Positions 34,424-43,555 of a stretch of DNA of 64,000 nucleotides are shown here, piece by piece. Position 1 is the first letter of the stretch, and every line of letters begins with the position of its first letter. The DNA is from JAYREN01 sp963663375 (lineage in GTDB: Bacteria; Acidobacteriota; Holophagae; Holophagales; Holophagaceae). Below the pieces are notes generated by a model. That model saw nothing but the letters and a program-made list of their open reading frames with translations, was not told where the DNA came from and made no database searches. Position numbers and translations under genes: made by a program. The stretch spans positions 124,001 through 188,000 of the forward strand of contig OY760195.1 in the NCBI GenBank assembly GCA_963663375.1, given 5' to 3'.

Positions 34424-35314
34424 ATGAAGCGTTCGCTTGCCATTACCCTTTTCGCGGCCTTTGTCTGTTTGAGCGGGGAGACGGATAACAGCATCTTTCC
34501 CAAGCTGAGCCCCCAGTCCACCGTGAGCCAGACCGTCGGCACCACCACCGTCTCGGTGGAGTACCACCGTCCGCAGGTGCGCGGACGGAAGATCTGGGGG
34601 GAGCTGGTGCCCTTTGGTCAGGTCTGGCGCACGGGGGCCAACGAGGCCACCACCATCAAGTTCTCGGATCCGGTCAAGGTGAACGGGCAGCCGGTCCCGG
34701 CGGGCACCTACGCCCTGTTTTCCATCCCCGGTCCGGAGCAGTGGACCCTGATCCTGAACAAGCGGGCGCGTCAGTTTGGCGCCTTCGAGTACCAGCCCAA
34801 GGACGATCTGCTGCGCTTCGTGGTAAAGCCCAAGGCCGTCAAGGAATTCTCCGAGTGGCTCACTTACGAGGTGTATCCCGCCAGCCGCAGCAGCGCCTAC
34901 GTGGATCTCTACTGGGAAAAGATGAGGGTCAGTTTTCTGGTGGAAGTGGATGTGGACAGCATCGTCACGGCGCGCATGAAGCGGGCCATGACGCGGGCGG
35001 GCGAGAGCGATTGGAAGATCTATTCGGACGCCGCCGAGTACTTCGTGGAGCAGGACAAGGCGCTCACCCAGGCCCTCGCCTGGGCCGAGAAATCCATCAG
35101 GATCCAGGAAAACCCGGTGAACCTGTCGGTGAAGGCCCACATCCTGCAGGCCATCAGTCAAACGCCCCAGGCCTATCAGACCCTGGAAAGGGCGCTAAAG
35201 ATCGCCCGAAGCCAGAATGCCGGCCCCGCTGTCATCGGTCCCATCCAGAGCACCCTGGATCAATGGAAGAAACAGAACAACGGCGCCGTTCCCACCGCCC
35301 AGAAAAAAAGATAG
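34424..35314 (+). CDS. DUF2911 exported protein (paralogue)
   Basis: At 296 residues this repeats the plan of the gene before it: signal peptide (MKRSLAITLFAAFVCLSG), DUF2911 core (SQTVGTTTVSVEYHRPQVRG, WRTGANEATTIKFS, VPAGTYALFSIPG) and a helical C-terminus with YFVEQDKALTQALAWAEKSI. The paralogues likely form one transcription unit with the lactonase-like gene 9 bp further on. No function is known. Confidence 0.84.
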   Translation: MKRSLAITLFAAFVCLSGETDNSIFPKLSPQSTVSQTVGTTTVSVEYHRPQVRGRKIWGELVPFGQVWRTGANEATTIKFSDPVKVNGQPVPAGTYALFSIPGPEQWTLILNKRARQFGAFEYQPKDDLLRFVVKPKAVKEFSEWLTYEVYPASRSSAYVDLYWEKMRVSFLVEVDVDSIVTARMKRAMTRAGESDWKIYSDAAEYFVEQDKALTQALAWAEKSIRIQENPVNLSVKAHILQAISQTPQAYQTLERALKIARSQNAGPAVIGPIQSTLDQWKKQNNGAVPTAQKKR

Positions 35315-35323
35315 AGGAGTTGC

Positions 35324-36178
35324 ATGAAGATCGGGAACTGGGAGGTCCAGCACCTGGAGGCGGGTTTCTTCAAGCTGGATGGCGGCGCGATGTTCGGCAC
35401 GGTGCCCAAGGTCATCTGGTCGCGCCTCATGCCTGCCGATGAGCTGAATCGCATCCGCTTCGCCAGCAATTCCCTGCTGCTCAGGGGCACGGTGGAGGGT
35501 CATTCCCACACCGTGGTGGTGGAAACGGGCAATGGCGACAAGGAGGATGCGGTCTTCCGGGAGCGCTTCGCCCTGGAGGGGGACAACGTGCTCCTGGGGA
35601 GCCTCGCGGCGCTCGGGGTGCGGCCCGAGGAGGTGACCGAGGTGTTCCTCACCCACCTTCACTTCGACCACGCCGGAGGCGCCACGCGGCGCGAAGGGGA
35701 ACGCATTGTGCCCACCTTTCCCAAGGCCCGCCATTTCGTGCAGCGGCAGGAACTGGAAGACGCCCGCCATCCACCCTTGCGCAGCAAGGCCAGCTACCTT
35801 CCCTACAACTGGGAGCCGCTTCTGGAAGCAGGCCTCCTGGAAACAGTGGAGGGCGAAGGCGAGGTTCTGCCGGGGATTCGGGTGCGCCCCATGCCGGGCC
35901 ACAACCAGGGAAACCAGGGCGTGATCGTCCAGGGGCCAGGGCGCAGGCTGATCTACTGCGGGGACCTGATTCCCACCCGCCACCACCTGCAACCCACCTG
36001 GGTCATGGGCTATGACCTGGACGTGAATACCTGCGTGGAACACCGGATCCGCTTACTGGAGGAGCTCTGCGACACGGAGGATCTCCTGGCCTTCGACCAT
36101 GACCCTGATATCCCAGCAGGCATGGTGCGGAAGGACGCCAAGGGGCGGTACGTGCTTGAGCCTGTGGCGTTGTCCTGA
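35324..36178 (+). CDS. Metallo-beta-lactamase-fold hydrolase (lactonase-like)
   Basis: A 284-residue cytoplasmic MBL protein. The metal motif HLHFDHAGG (111-119) is complete, GHNQGNQGV gives the next histidine, YCGDLIPT the bridging aspartate and FDHDPD a late histidine. The order and length resemble N-acyl-homoserine lactonases and related lactone or ester hydrolases, but the substrate cannot be read. It lacks a signal peptide, unlike the two genes before it. Confidence 0.85.
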   Translation: MKIGNWEVQHLEAGFFKLDGGAMFGTVPKVIWSRLMPADELNRIRFASNSLLLRGTVEGHSHTVVVETGNGDKEDAVFRERFALEGDNVLLGSLAALGVRPEEVTEVFLTHLHFDHAGGATRREGERIVPTFPKARHFVQRQELEDARHPPLRSKASYLPYNWEPLLEAGLLETVEGEGEVLPGIRVRPMPGHNQGNQGVIVQGPGRRLIYCGDLIPTRHHLQPTWVMGYDLDVNTCVEHRIRLLEELCDTEDLLAFDHDPDIPAGMVRKDAKGRYVLEPVALS

Positions 36179-36485
36179 TCGGGCTTCTTGGCGTCATAAA
36201 CGAATCAAATATTTGTTCACGACCAAAGGGTCCCTTTCGGATTGGAAAACCTCCCAGTAGGAGGCGCCTATACCTTGCGGAACCCTACGTGCCTTGGGTA
36301 TCTGCCGAAAGGGAATCTCTATTCGGAGGGATTCTTTGGGAAGGCCCGTCCAGAATGGGTTTTAACCCTAATTAATAACTCGATTTTTGTGATGTTTTTC
36401 GCCTGAGAGCGCGTGATAGCTTTGTTTGGAATGACGATGGATTCCACAACCTTGAGTTTGGAACCTCGCACCGAAGGAGATGGTC
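36179..36485 (+). promoter_or_regulatory. AT-richer leader region of the lysine-degradation operon
   Basis: This 307-bp gap is visibly poorer in GC than its surroundings and must hold the operon promoter and leader. It contains small hairpins (AAAGGG-T-CCCTTT at 36225-36237, CCTCC-CAGTA-GGAGG near 36251-36265, GGGTT-TT-AACCC at 36357-36368). I could not fit a lysine, glycine or cobalamin riboswitch consensus, and no -35/-10 pair stands out. Confidence 0.4.
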
Positions 36486-37523
36486 ATGGCCATGGGCTGC
36501 AAATATGGATCCCATCGTGTGCTGGCGCCCAAGGGTGTCCTGCCCCAACCCGCCACGCGGATCAGTAACGACATGTCGACGGTGTTCGATAACGAGATTC
36601 TGGTGGATGTGATCGCCCTGAATATCGACAGCGCCAGCTTCACCCAGATCGAGGAAGAGGCCGGCCACGACTTGGCGAAGATCGAAGCCAAGATCCTGGA
36701 AATCGTGGCCGAGAAGGGGAAGATGCAGAATCCGGTCACGGGTTCCGGCGGCATGTTCATCGGCACGGTGGCCAAGGTGGGCAGCGCCCTCGCGGATCGC
36801 GGCCTTAAGGCGGGCGACAAGATCGCCTCGCTGGTCTCCCTCAGCCTCACGCCCCTCAAGATCGAAAAAATCCTCAAGATCCATCCCGATATCGACCGCG
36901 TCGAAATCAAAGGCCAGGCCATCCTCTTCGAGAGCGGCCTCTACGCCAAGCTCCCGGAAGACATGACCGAGAGCCTGGCCCTGGCGGCCCTCGATGTGGC
37001 GGGCGCACCCGCCCAGGCGGCCAAGCTGGTTAAGCCCGGCCAGAGCGTGCTGATTCTCGGCGCCGGCGGCAAGTCCGGGATGCTGGTGGCCTACGAGGCC
37101 ATGAAGCGCGTGGGCCCCACGGGCCGCGTGGTAGGCAATGTATATCTGGCCGAGGACAAGAAGATCCTGGACGACCTGGGGGTCTGCCACGAGGTGGTGG
37201 TCGCCGATGCCACCAAGCCCGTGGACTTCCTGGCAGCAGTGCTGAAGGCGAATGGCGGCTCCGAGTACGACATCGTGGTGAACTGCGTGAACGTGCAGAG
37301 CACCGAGATGTCCAGCATCCTGCCCTGCCGTCAGGAAGGCATCGTGTATTTCTTCAGCATGGCCACCCACTTCGGCAAGGCCGCGCTGGGGGCCGAGGGC
37401 GTGGGCAAGGACATCACCATGATCGTCGGCAACGGCTATACCAAGGACCACGCGGAGATCACCCTGTGGGAACTCCGCGAAAACCCCAAGCTGAGGAAGC
37501 TGTTCGAAGAACGGTACGTCTAA
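36486..37523 (+). CDS. kdd: L-erythro-3,5-diaminohexanoate dehydrogenase
   Basis: Kdd oxidatively deaminates 3,5-diaminohexanoate to 3-keto-5-aminohexanoate with NAD(P), the third step of beta-lysine degradation. The N-terminus MGCKYGSHRVLAPKGVLPQP is the family hallmark, and the nucleotide-binding segment is VLILGAGGKSGM near residue 190. The ATG at 36486 has AAGGAG seven bases upstream; two other ATGs lie within two codons. It is the first gene of the operon, 345 residues, normal length. A hairpin repeat separates it from the aminotransferase gene. Confidence 0.95.
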   Translation: MAMGCKYGSHRVLAPKGVLPQPATRISNDMSTVFDNEILVDVIALNIDSASFTQIEEEAGHDLAKIEAKILEIVAEKGKMQNPVTGSGGMFIGTVAKVGSALADRGLKAGDKIASLVSLSLTPLKIEKILKIHPDIDRVEIKGQAILFESGLYAKLPEDMTESLALAALDVAGAPAQAAKLVKPGQSVLILGAGGKSGMLVAYEAMKRVGPTGRVVGNVYLAEDKKILDDLGVCHEVVVADATKPVDFLAAVLKANGGSEYDIVVNCVNVQSTEMSSILPCRQEGIVYFFSMATHFGKAALGAEGVGKDITMIVGNGYTKDHAEITLWELRENPKLRKLFEERYV

Positions 37524-37527
37524 GGAA

Positions 37528-37616
37528 CTGCCACCAAGGCACGAAGGACACCAAGGAAACACCAAGAAAGACTTTTTTTCTCCGTGAACTTCGTGTTTTT
37601 GGTGCCTTGGTGGTGG
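37528..37616. repeat. Long hairpin repeat R3 (ccaaggcac type)
   Basis: CCACCAAGGCAC at 37531-37542 pairs exactly with GTGCCTTGGTGG at 37602-37613, and the inner arms continue with iterations near 9-10 nt (GAAGGACAC, CAAGGAAAC, ACCAAGAAAG). A T-run lies in the loop. It sits inside the operon, between kdd and the kat-like gene, so it is transcribed. Confidence 0.8.
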
Positions 37617-37653
37617 ATCAGTTTTCTCTGGAAACCCGTCTGAAAGGATCGTC

Positions 37654-38910
37654 ATGGCCGCAAGCGCACCGAAACTCAACCTCACCAAGTCCATGAAGAT
37701 GTACGAGGAGAGCCAGCTGCTCTCCCCTGGCGGGATGATGGGAATCCGCCGCCCGTACAACTTCATCCCGGGCGAATATCCGATCTTCCTGGAGCGCGGC
37801 TACGGCGGCCATATCGTGGATGTGGACGGCAACGACTACATCGACATGCTCTGCGCCTACGGGCCGATCATCATGGGCTACGACGAGCCCGAGATCAACG
37901 AGGCTGTCAAGAAGCAGATGGACAAGGGCTTCTGTTTCTCCCTGGTGCAGCCCATCCAGAATGAGCTGGAGCAGAAGCTGATCGATATCATCCCCAGCGC
38001 CGAGCGGGTGATCCTGGTGAAGACCGGCAGCGATGCCACCACCGTGGCCACCCGCATCGCCCGGGGCTACACCGAGCGCAACACGATCCTGCGCTGCGGC
38101 TACCACGGCTGGCACGACTGGGCCGTGGAGGTCCACGCGGGCGTGCCCCAGTGCGTGCAGGATCTCACCGTGGAATTCGAGTACGGCGACCTGGCAGATC
38201 TCGAGGCCAAGCTGAAGGCCCATGAGGGCGACGTGGCCTGCATCATCGTGACCCCGGTGGGTCATCCCCTGGCCAAGCCCGTGATGCCGCCCCCCGAGGG
38301 CTATCTGAAGGGTGTTCGCGAGCTCGCCGACAAGTATAAGGTCGTGCTGATCTTCGATGAAATTCGCACGGGGTTCCGCGCGGCCCTGGGCGGCGCCCAG
38401 CAGCGCTACGGCGTGACACCGGATCTCTCCACCTTCGGCAAGGCCATGGCCAATGGCTATCCCATCAGCGCCGTGGTCGGCAAGGCCGAGTTCATGAACG
38501 TGTGCGAGAAGAAGGTCTTCATCTCCTCCACCTTCTTCCCCAACAGTCTGGAAATGGCCGCCGCGCTCAAGTGCATCGAGATCCTTCAGCGGGACAAGAT
38601 CATCGATCAGGTCTGGGACAAGGGCACCTGGTTCCTCAAGGAACTGAATCGTGTCGTGGCCACCTCCAAGGTGCCCGTCAGCGTCTCGGGGATTCCTCCC
38701 ATGCCCTTCCTCTCCTTTGAGAAGGTGGACAGCTTCCATAAAGAACGCCGGGAGATGTTCTACACCGAGACCATCCGTCGCGGCCTCTTCATCCAGCCCT
38801 ATCACCACTGGTACATCAGCGCCCGCCACACCCAGGCCGATCTCGACAAGGCCATCCAGGCCATCACCGAGGCGCTGGAACTGGTGAACGAAAAATACCC
38901 GGTGAAGTGA
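37654..38910 (+). CDS. kat: Class III aminotransferase, probable acyl-CoA beta-transaminase (3-aminobutyryl-CoA aminotransferase)
   Basis: A 418-residue PLP enzyme of the class III (GSA-aminomutase-like) group. DEIRTGFR carries the aspartate of the PLP site and TFGKAMANGYP the Schiff-base lysine. In the uncultured Cloacimonas lineage a related enzyme, Kat, replaces the ammonia-lyase Kal and transaminates 3-aminobutyryl-CoA to acetoacetyl-CoA. Here too kal is absent and this gene lies between kdd and kce, so that role is the best inference. A GSA-aminomutase or other beta-transaminase role cannot be excluded. Confidence 0.75.
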   Translation: MAASAPKLNLTKSMKMYEESQLLSPGGMMGIRRPYNFIPGEYPIFLERGYGGHIVDVDGNDYIDMLCAYGPIIMGYDEPEINEAVKKQMDKGFCFSLVQPIQNELEQKLIDIIPSAERVILVKTGSDATTVATRIARGYTERNTILRCGYHGWHDWAVEVHAGVPQCVQDLTVEFEYGDLADLEAKLKAHEGDVACIIVTPVGHPLAKPVMPPPEGYLKGVRELADKYKVVLIFDEIRTGFRAALGGAQQRYGVTPDLSTFGKAMANGYPISAVVGKAEFMNVCEKKVFISSTFFPNSLEMAAALKCIEILQRDKIIDQVWDKGTWFLKELNRVVATSKVPVSVSGIPPMPFLSFEKVDSFHKERREMFYTETIRRGLFIQPYHHWYISARHTQADLDKAIQAITEALELVNEKYPVK

Positions 38911-38948
38911 ATTAATTCCGTCTACGAAACCCTGAACGGAGCCTAGTC

Positions 38949-39773
38949 ATGGACAACAAGCTCATCATCACGTGCGCCATCACGGGCGCGGAGACCACCA
39001 AGGCGATGCAGCCGGCGCTGCCGGTCACGCCGGAGGAGATCGCCGTGGGAGCCTTCGAGGCCTACGAGGCGGGCGCCTCCGTGCTGCACTTGCATGTGCG
39101 CAAGGATGACGGCACTCCCACCCAGGACGTGGCCATCTTTCAGAAGGCCATCGAACTCGTCCGTTCGAAGTGCGACATCGTCATCGAGACGACCACCGGC
39201 GGCGCGGCCTGGATGACCCCCGAGGAGCGCCTTCAGCCCGTTACCCTTAAGCCCGAGATGGCCAGCCTTGACTGCGGTACCGTCAACTTCGGCGACGAAT
39301 ACATCGTCAACACACTGCCCATCATGCGCCAGTTCGCCCAGGCCATGAAGGACAATGGCGTGCGTCCCACCCTGGAGTGCTTCGACCTGGGCCATGTCTA
39401 TGCGAGCCACACGCTCATCAAGGAAGGCCTGCTGGAAGAGCCCTACCACTACGGCCTGGTGCTCAACGTTCCCGGCGCCGCCAAGTACGACGTGGATGTG
39501 CTGGAGTTCATGGTGCGCAAGCTGCCCAAGGGAGCCTTCTTCACGGCCTTCGGGATCGGCGGAAAGGCCAACGTCGACAGCATCTACGCCACCATCGCCC
39601 TGGGCGGAAACCTCCGGGTGGGCTTCGAGGACAACATCTACTACGGCAAGGGGCGGCTGGCGAAGTCCAATGCGGAACTGGTGGAGCGCGCCGCCCGCAT
39701 CGCCAAGGACTGCGGGCGCGAATTGGCGCGGCCCGAGGATGTCCGTCAGATGCTCAAGCTTCGCAAGGCCTGA
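38949..39773 (+). CDS. kce: 3-keto-5-aminohexanoate cleavage enzyme
   Basis: Kce is a zinc-dependent enzyme that reacts 3-keto-5-aminohexanoate with acetyl-CoA to give acetoacetate and 3-aminobutyryl-CoA. The 274 residues contain the zinc motif HLHVR (about 48-52), the strand IVIETTTGGA, LECFDLGH and the C-terminal GGNLRVGFEDN with its glutamate, all as in the BKACE family. BKACE members vary in substrate, but the surrounding kam genes fix it. It follows the aminotransferase by 38 bp. Confidence 0.94.
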   Translation: MDNKLIITCAITGAETTKAMQPALPVTPEEIAVGAFEAYEAGASVLHLHVRKDDGTPTQDVAIFQKAIELVRSKCDIVIETTTGGAAWMTPEERLQPVTLKPEMASLDCGTVNFGDEYIVNTLPIMRQFAQAMKDNGVRPTLECFDLGHVYASHTLIKEGLLEEPYHYGLVLNVPGAAKYDVDVLEFMVRKLPKGAFFTAFGIGGKANVDSIYATIALGGNLRVGFEDNIYYGKGRLAKSNAELVERAARIAKDCGRELARPEDVRQMLKLRKA

Positions 39774-39800
39774 ATCAAATTCCTTTCTGGTGAGACTTCC

Positions 39801-41072
<1,272 letters not shown>

Positions 41073-41082
41073 GGACGGATCC

Positions 41083-41940
41083 ATGGCGGGACTGGAGGGG
41101 GCAGTGGGGGCGGTGACTGCGGTCACCGGCTTCGAGAAGGGGTCGGGCAAGACGACCTTCTTGAACCATGCCTTGCCCTTCCTCCGCCAGTCCGGCCCCG
41201 TGGCCATCTTCACGATCGGCGTGGATGGGGCCTTGAAGGCCAGGGATCTCCACGGCTCACCGCCGGAGATCACCGTTGAGCCCGGGGACGTGGTGATGAC
41301 CACGGACACCTTCGCGCGGCTGGGCACCGCGAGCCTGGAAGTATTGGAGGCCCTCCCGGGGCGCAGTGCCCTGGGGCGCCTCTTCCTGGGGCGGGCCGTG
41401 CGCGGCGGCAGCGTCACCCTGGTGGGAAGCGAACACTTCAGCGTGCTTGCCGAGACGATTGCTCAGGTCCGCCACGAGAACTGGGCGCGCTCGGTGCTGG
41501 TGGATGGCGCGGTGAACCGCATCACCCAGGTGAGCGCCCTCGGCGAGGTGGGCTTCGCCTTCACGGTGCGCATCGATCGGGGCAACCTGGCCCGGGCGGC
41601 CCAGCGCATTCAGAACCTGAGCCTCCTGGCGGCCCTCCCTCACGAACCGAATCCCCAGGAGGAGAGCCTCTGCCTCGAGGGACCCCTCACCCATTCGCTG
41701 CTCGAATCCCTTCCGAAGGGGACAAGCAGACTGTCGCTGGAGGACTTCACCAAGGTCTTCCTGGAGCCCGCGGAGCTCTCCCGAGTGCTTGCCCGTTTCC
41801 AGGTTTCCGTGCGCCGCGCCTTTCCCCTTCTCTGCATCGCGGTGACGCTCCGGGATGTGAGCCGGGGGGAGTTCCTGTCTGTGGCCGGGGAATCTCTGGA
41901 GGATTCCATTCTCTTCAACCCGTACGAGGTGGCCTGCTGA
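41083..41940 (+). CDS. kamB: KamB-like P-loop protein of the lysine aminomutase cluster
   Basis: A 285-residue nucleotide-binding protein with a Walker A loop GFEKGSGKTT (16-25) at its N-terminus and alternating strands after it. In lysine- and ornithine-fermenting clostridia an equivalent gene always accompanies the MutS-like KamC next to the B12-dependent aminomutase. Its biochemical job is not established; a chaperone or reactivation role with KamC is inferred. Its stop overlaps the kamC start (TGATG), so the two are coupled. Confidence 0.78.
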   Translation: MAGLEGAVGAVTAVTGFEKGSGKTTFLNHALPFLRQSGPVAIFTIGVDGALKARDLHGSPPEITVEPGDVVMTTDTFARLGTASLEVLEALPGRSALGRLFLGRAVRGGSVTLVGSEHFSVLAETIAQVRHENWARSVLVDGAVNRITQVSALGEVGFAFTVRIDRGNLARAAQRIQNLSLLAALPHEPNPQEESLCLEGPLTHSLLESLPKGTSRLSLEDFTKVFLEPAELSRVLARFQVSVRRAFPLLCIAVTLRDVSRGEFLSVAGESLEDSILFNPYEVAC

Positions 41941-43538
41941 TGCGGGATTTCATCGCCTACGCCCAGTTCATCCCGTTCTGGGACCGACTCCAGCCGGAGA
42001 CGCCCTTCGGCCGGGCGGTGAAGGAGGCGATGGAGATCCATCGGGATTCCCAGGCGCTCGAGCGCATCTGGGATGAAACCGAGGTGGCCCTGGCCCTGCT
42101 TGCCCGCCTGGAGGATGACAGGGTCGGCCTCAGCCGGATCCTGCACCATCTCAAGCGCCTGCCTCGGTTCTGCGAAGAGCCCAGGGCGATCTACGACGAA
42201 GTGGAGATCTTTCAGTTCAAGAAGTTCCTCCACAACTTCAAGAATCTAATGTCGCTCCTGGGGCCCGAGGTCTGCCAGCGCTTCCAGCTCGAATACGACT
42301 CCGAAACCCTGGAGCAAAGCCTGGATACGGGGCGCCAGAGCGCCGAGTCCTTCTACGTCTCCGACGCCTTTTCCGAGGAGCTGGCGAGGGTGCGCCGGGA
42401 GATCCGCGAGACGGATGCCGCGCTCAAGCACCAGCAGGAACTCCGATCCGCCGAGATTCAGCAACGGTGGCAGGTGGATTTCGGGTCCCGCGCCTTCCTG
42501 CTCATGCCCAGACAGGCCCTGGGAGCCGTGGGCGCTGCCAGTGACCTGCTCCTGGTGGAACCCTACGACGAGGACAAATATGTGATCCGCCCCCGCAGCA
42601 CGGGGGAGGAGCTGCTGTTGCAGGAACGGCGCGCGTCGCTCCTTGCGGCGGAGCGGCGGTGCGAGCTGGGGGTGCTGGAGTCGCTCTCCACAGGCCTGCG
42701 TGCAGAACTGAATCGCTTCATCCAGTATCGCGAGGCGATTACGCGCTTCGATCTGGCCTTCGCCCGGGCGAGACTGGCCCGGGAGTATCGCTTGGTGCGG
42801 CCGGTGATCCATTCGGGGCCCCTTGCGATTCAAGGAGGGCGCTTCATTCCCTGCGAAGAAGGCTGCCGGGCCCTGGGTACCGACTATGTGGCCCTGGATG
42901 GCCAGTTCGACACACCCGCAACGGTGCTCTTCGGTTCCAACATGGGCGGGAAAACGGTGGTCCTGAAGACCCTCGCCTTCCTTCAGCTCTGCGCGCAGAC
43001 TGGCCTCTTCGTGCCGGCGGAGGGCCTCTCGACCCGCCTCTTCCATCATTTCCACTACCTGGGCGAGGGCCACGCCCAGGCGGTGACCCAGGGCCTCTCC
43101 GGCTTCGGTTTCGAGATCCGGCAACTGGTGGAGGCCTCGGCGGATTTCCAGGCGCCCACCCTGGTGCTCTTCGATGAGTTCGCTCGCACCACCAGTTCAC
43201 TGGAAGCGGAGGCCATCCTGTCGGCGGTGCTCGAATCCCTCCAGACCAAACCCGATGTGATGGCTTTTTTCAGCACCCACTTCCGCGGTGTGCGGCGTCT
43301 CTCCGGTGTTCGCTATCTGCGCATGAAGGGGCTGAACCGGCAGGGATTGGACTTGGATCTGGCCTCGGGCAAGGCGCTGAACGAGCGCATTCGCCTCATC
43401 GACCAGCGGATGGAGTTCCATCTCGTGCCGGATGAGGGCGGGGTGGATGTCTCGGACGCCATTGTCGTAGCAGGCTTGCTGGGGCTGGATCCAGCCATTG
43501 TTCGCCGCGCCACCGAGTTTTTCAAGAACGAACACTGA
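41940..43538 (+). CDS. kamC: MutS-like ATPase KamC of the lysine aminomutase cluster
   Basis: A 532-residue protein with the MutS ATPase core: Walker A GSNMGGKT (332-339), the Walker B segment LVLFDEFARTT near 410 and FFSTHF afterwards. The N-terminal half has a coiled clamp-like region, but there is no mismatch-recognition domain and no Phe-x-Glu motif. In this setting it is not a repair protein; it probably serves the KamDE aminomutase with KamB. It ends 17 bp before kamD. Confidence 0.85.
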   Translation: MRDFIAYAQFIPFWDRLQPETPFGRAVKEAMEIHRDSQALERIWDETEVALALLARLEDDRVGLSRILHHLKRLPRFCEEPRAIYDEVEIFQFKKFLHNFKNLMSLLGPEVCQRFQLEYDSETLEQSLDTGRQSAESFYVSDAFSEELARVRREIRETDAALKHQQELRSAEIQQRWQVDFGSRAFLLMPRQALGAVGAASDLLLVEPYDEDKYVIRPRSTGEELLLQERRASLLAAERRCELGVLESLSTGLRAELNRFIQYREAITRFDLAFARARLAREYRLVRPVIHSGPLAIQGGRFIPCEEGCRALGTDYVALDGQFDTPATVLFGSNMGGKTVVLKTLAFLQLCAQTGLFVPAEGLSTRLFHHFHYLGEGHAQAVTQGLSGFGFEIRQLVEASADFQAPTLVLFDEFARTTSSLEAEAILSAVLESLQTKPDVMAFFSTHFRGVRRLSGVRYLRMKGLNRQGLDLDLASGKALNERIRLIDQRMEFHLVPDEGGVDVSDAIVVAGLLGLDPAIVRRATEFFKNEH

Positions 43539-43555
43539 GCCTTACAGGAGTGGGT

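Noticed and set aside
36179..36485. Possible lysine riboswitch upstream of the lysine operon
   Set aside because: Fragments like GAGGCGC and GCCGAA occur, but they are about 45 nt apart, too close for the L-box core, and the other conserved parts are not present.
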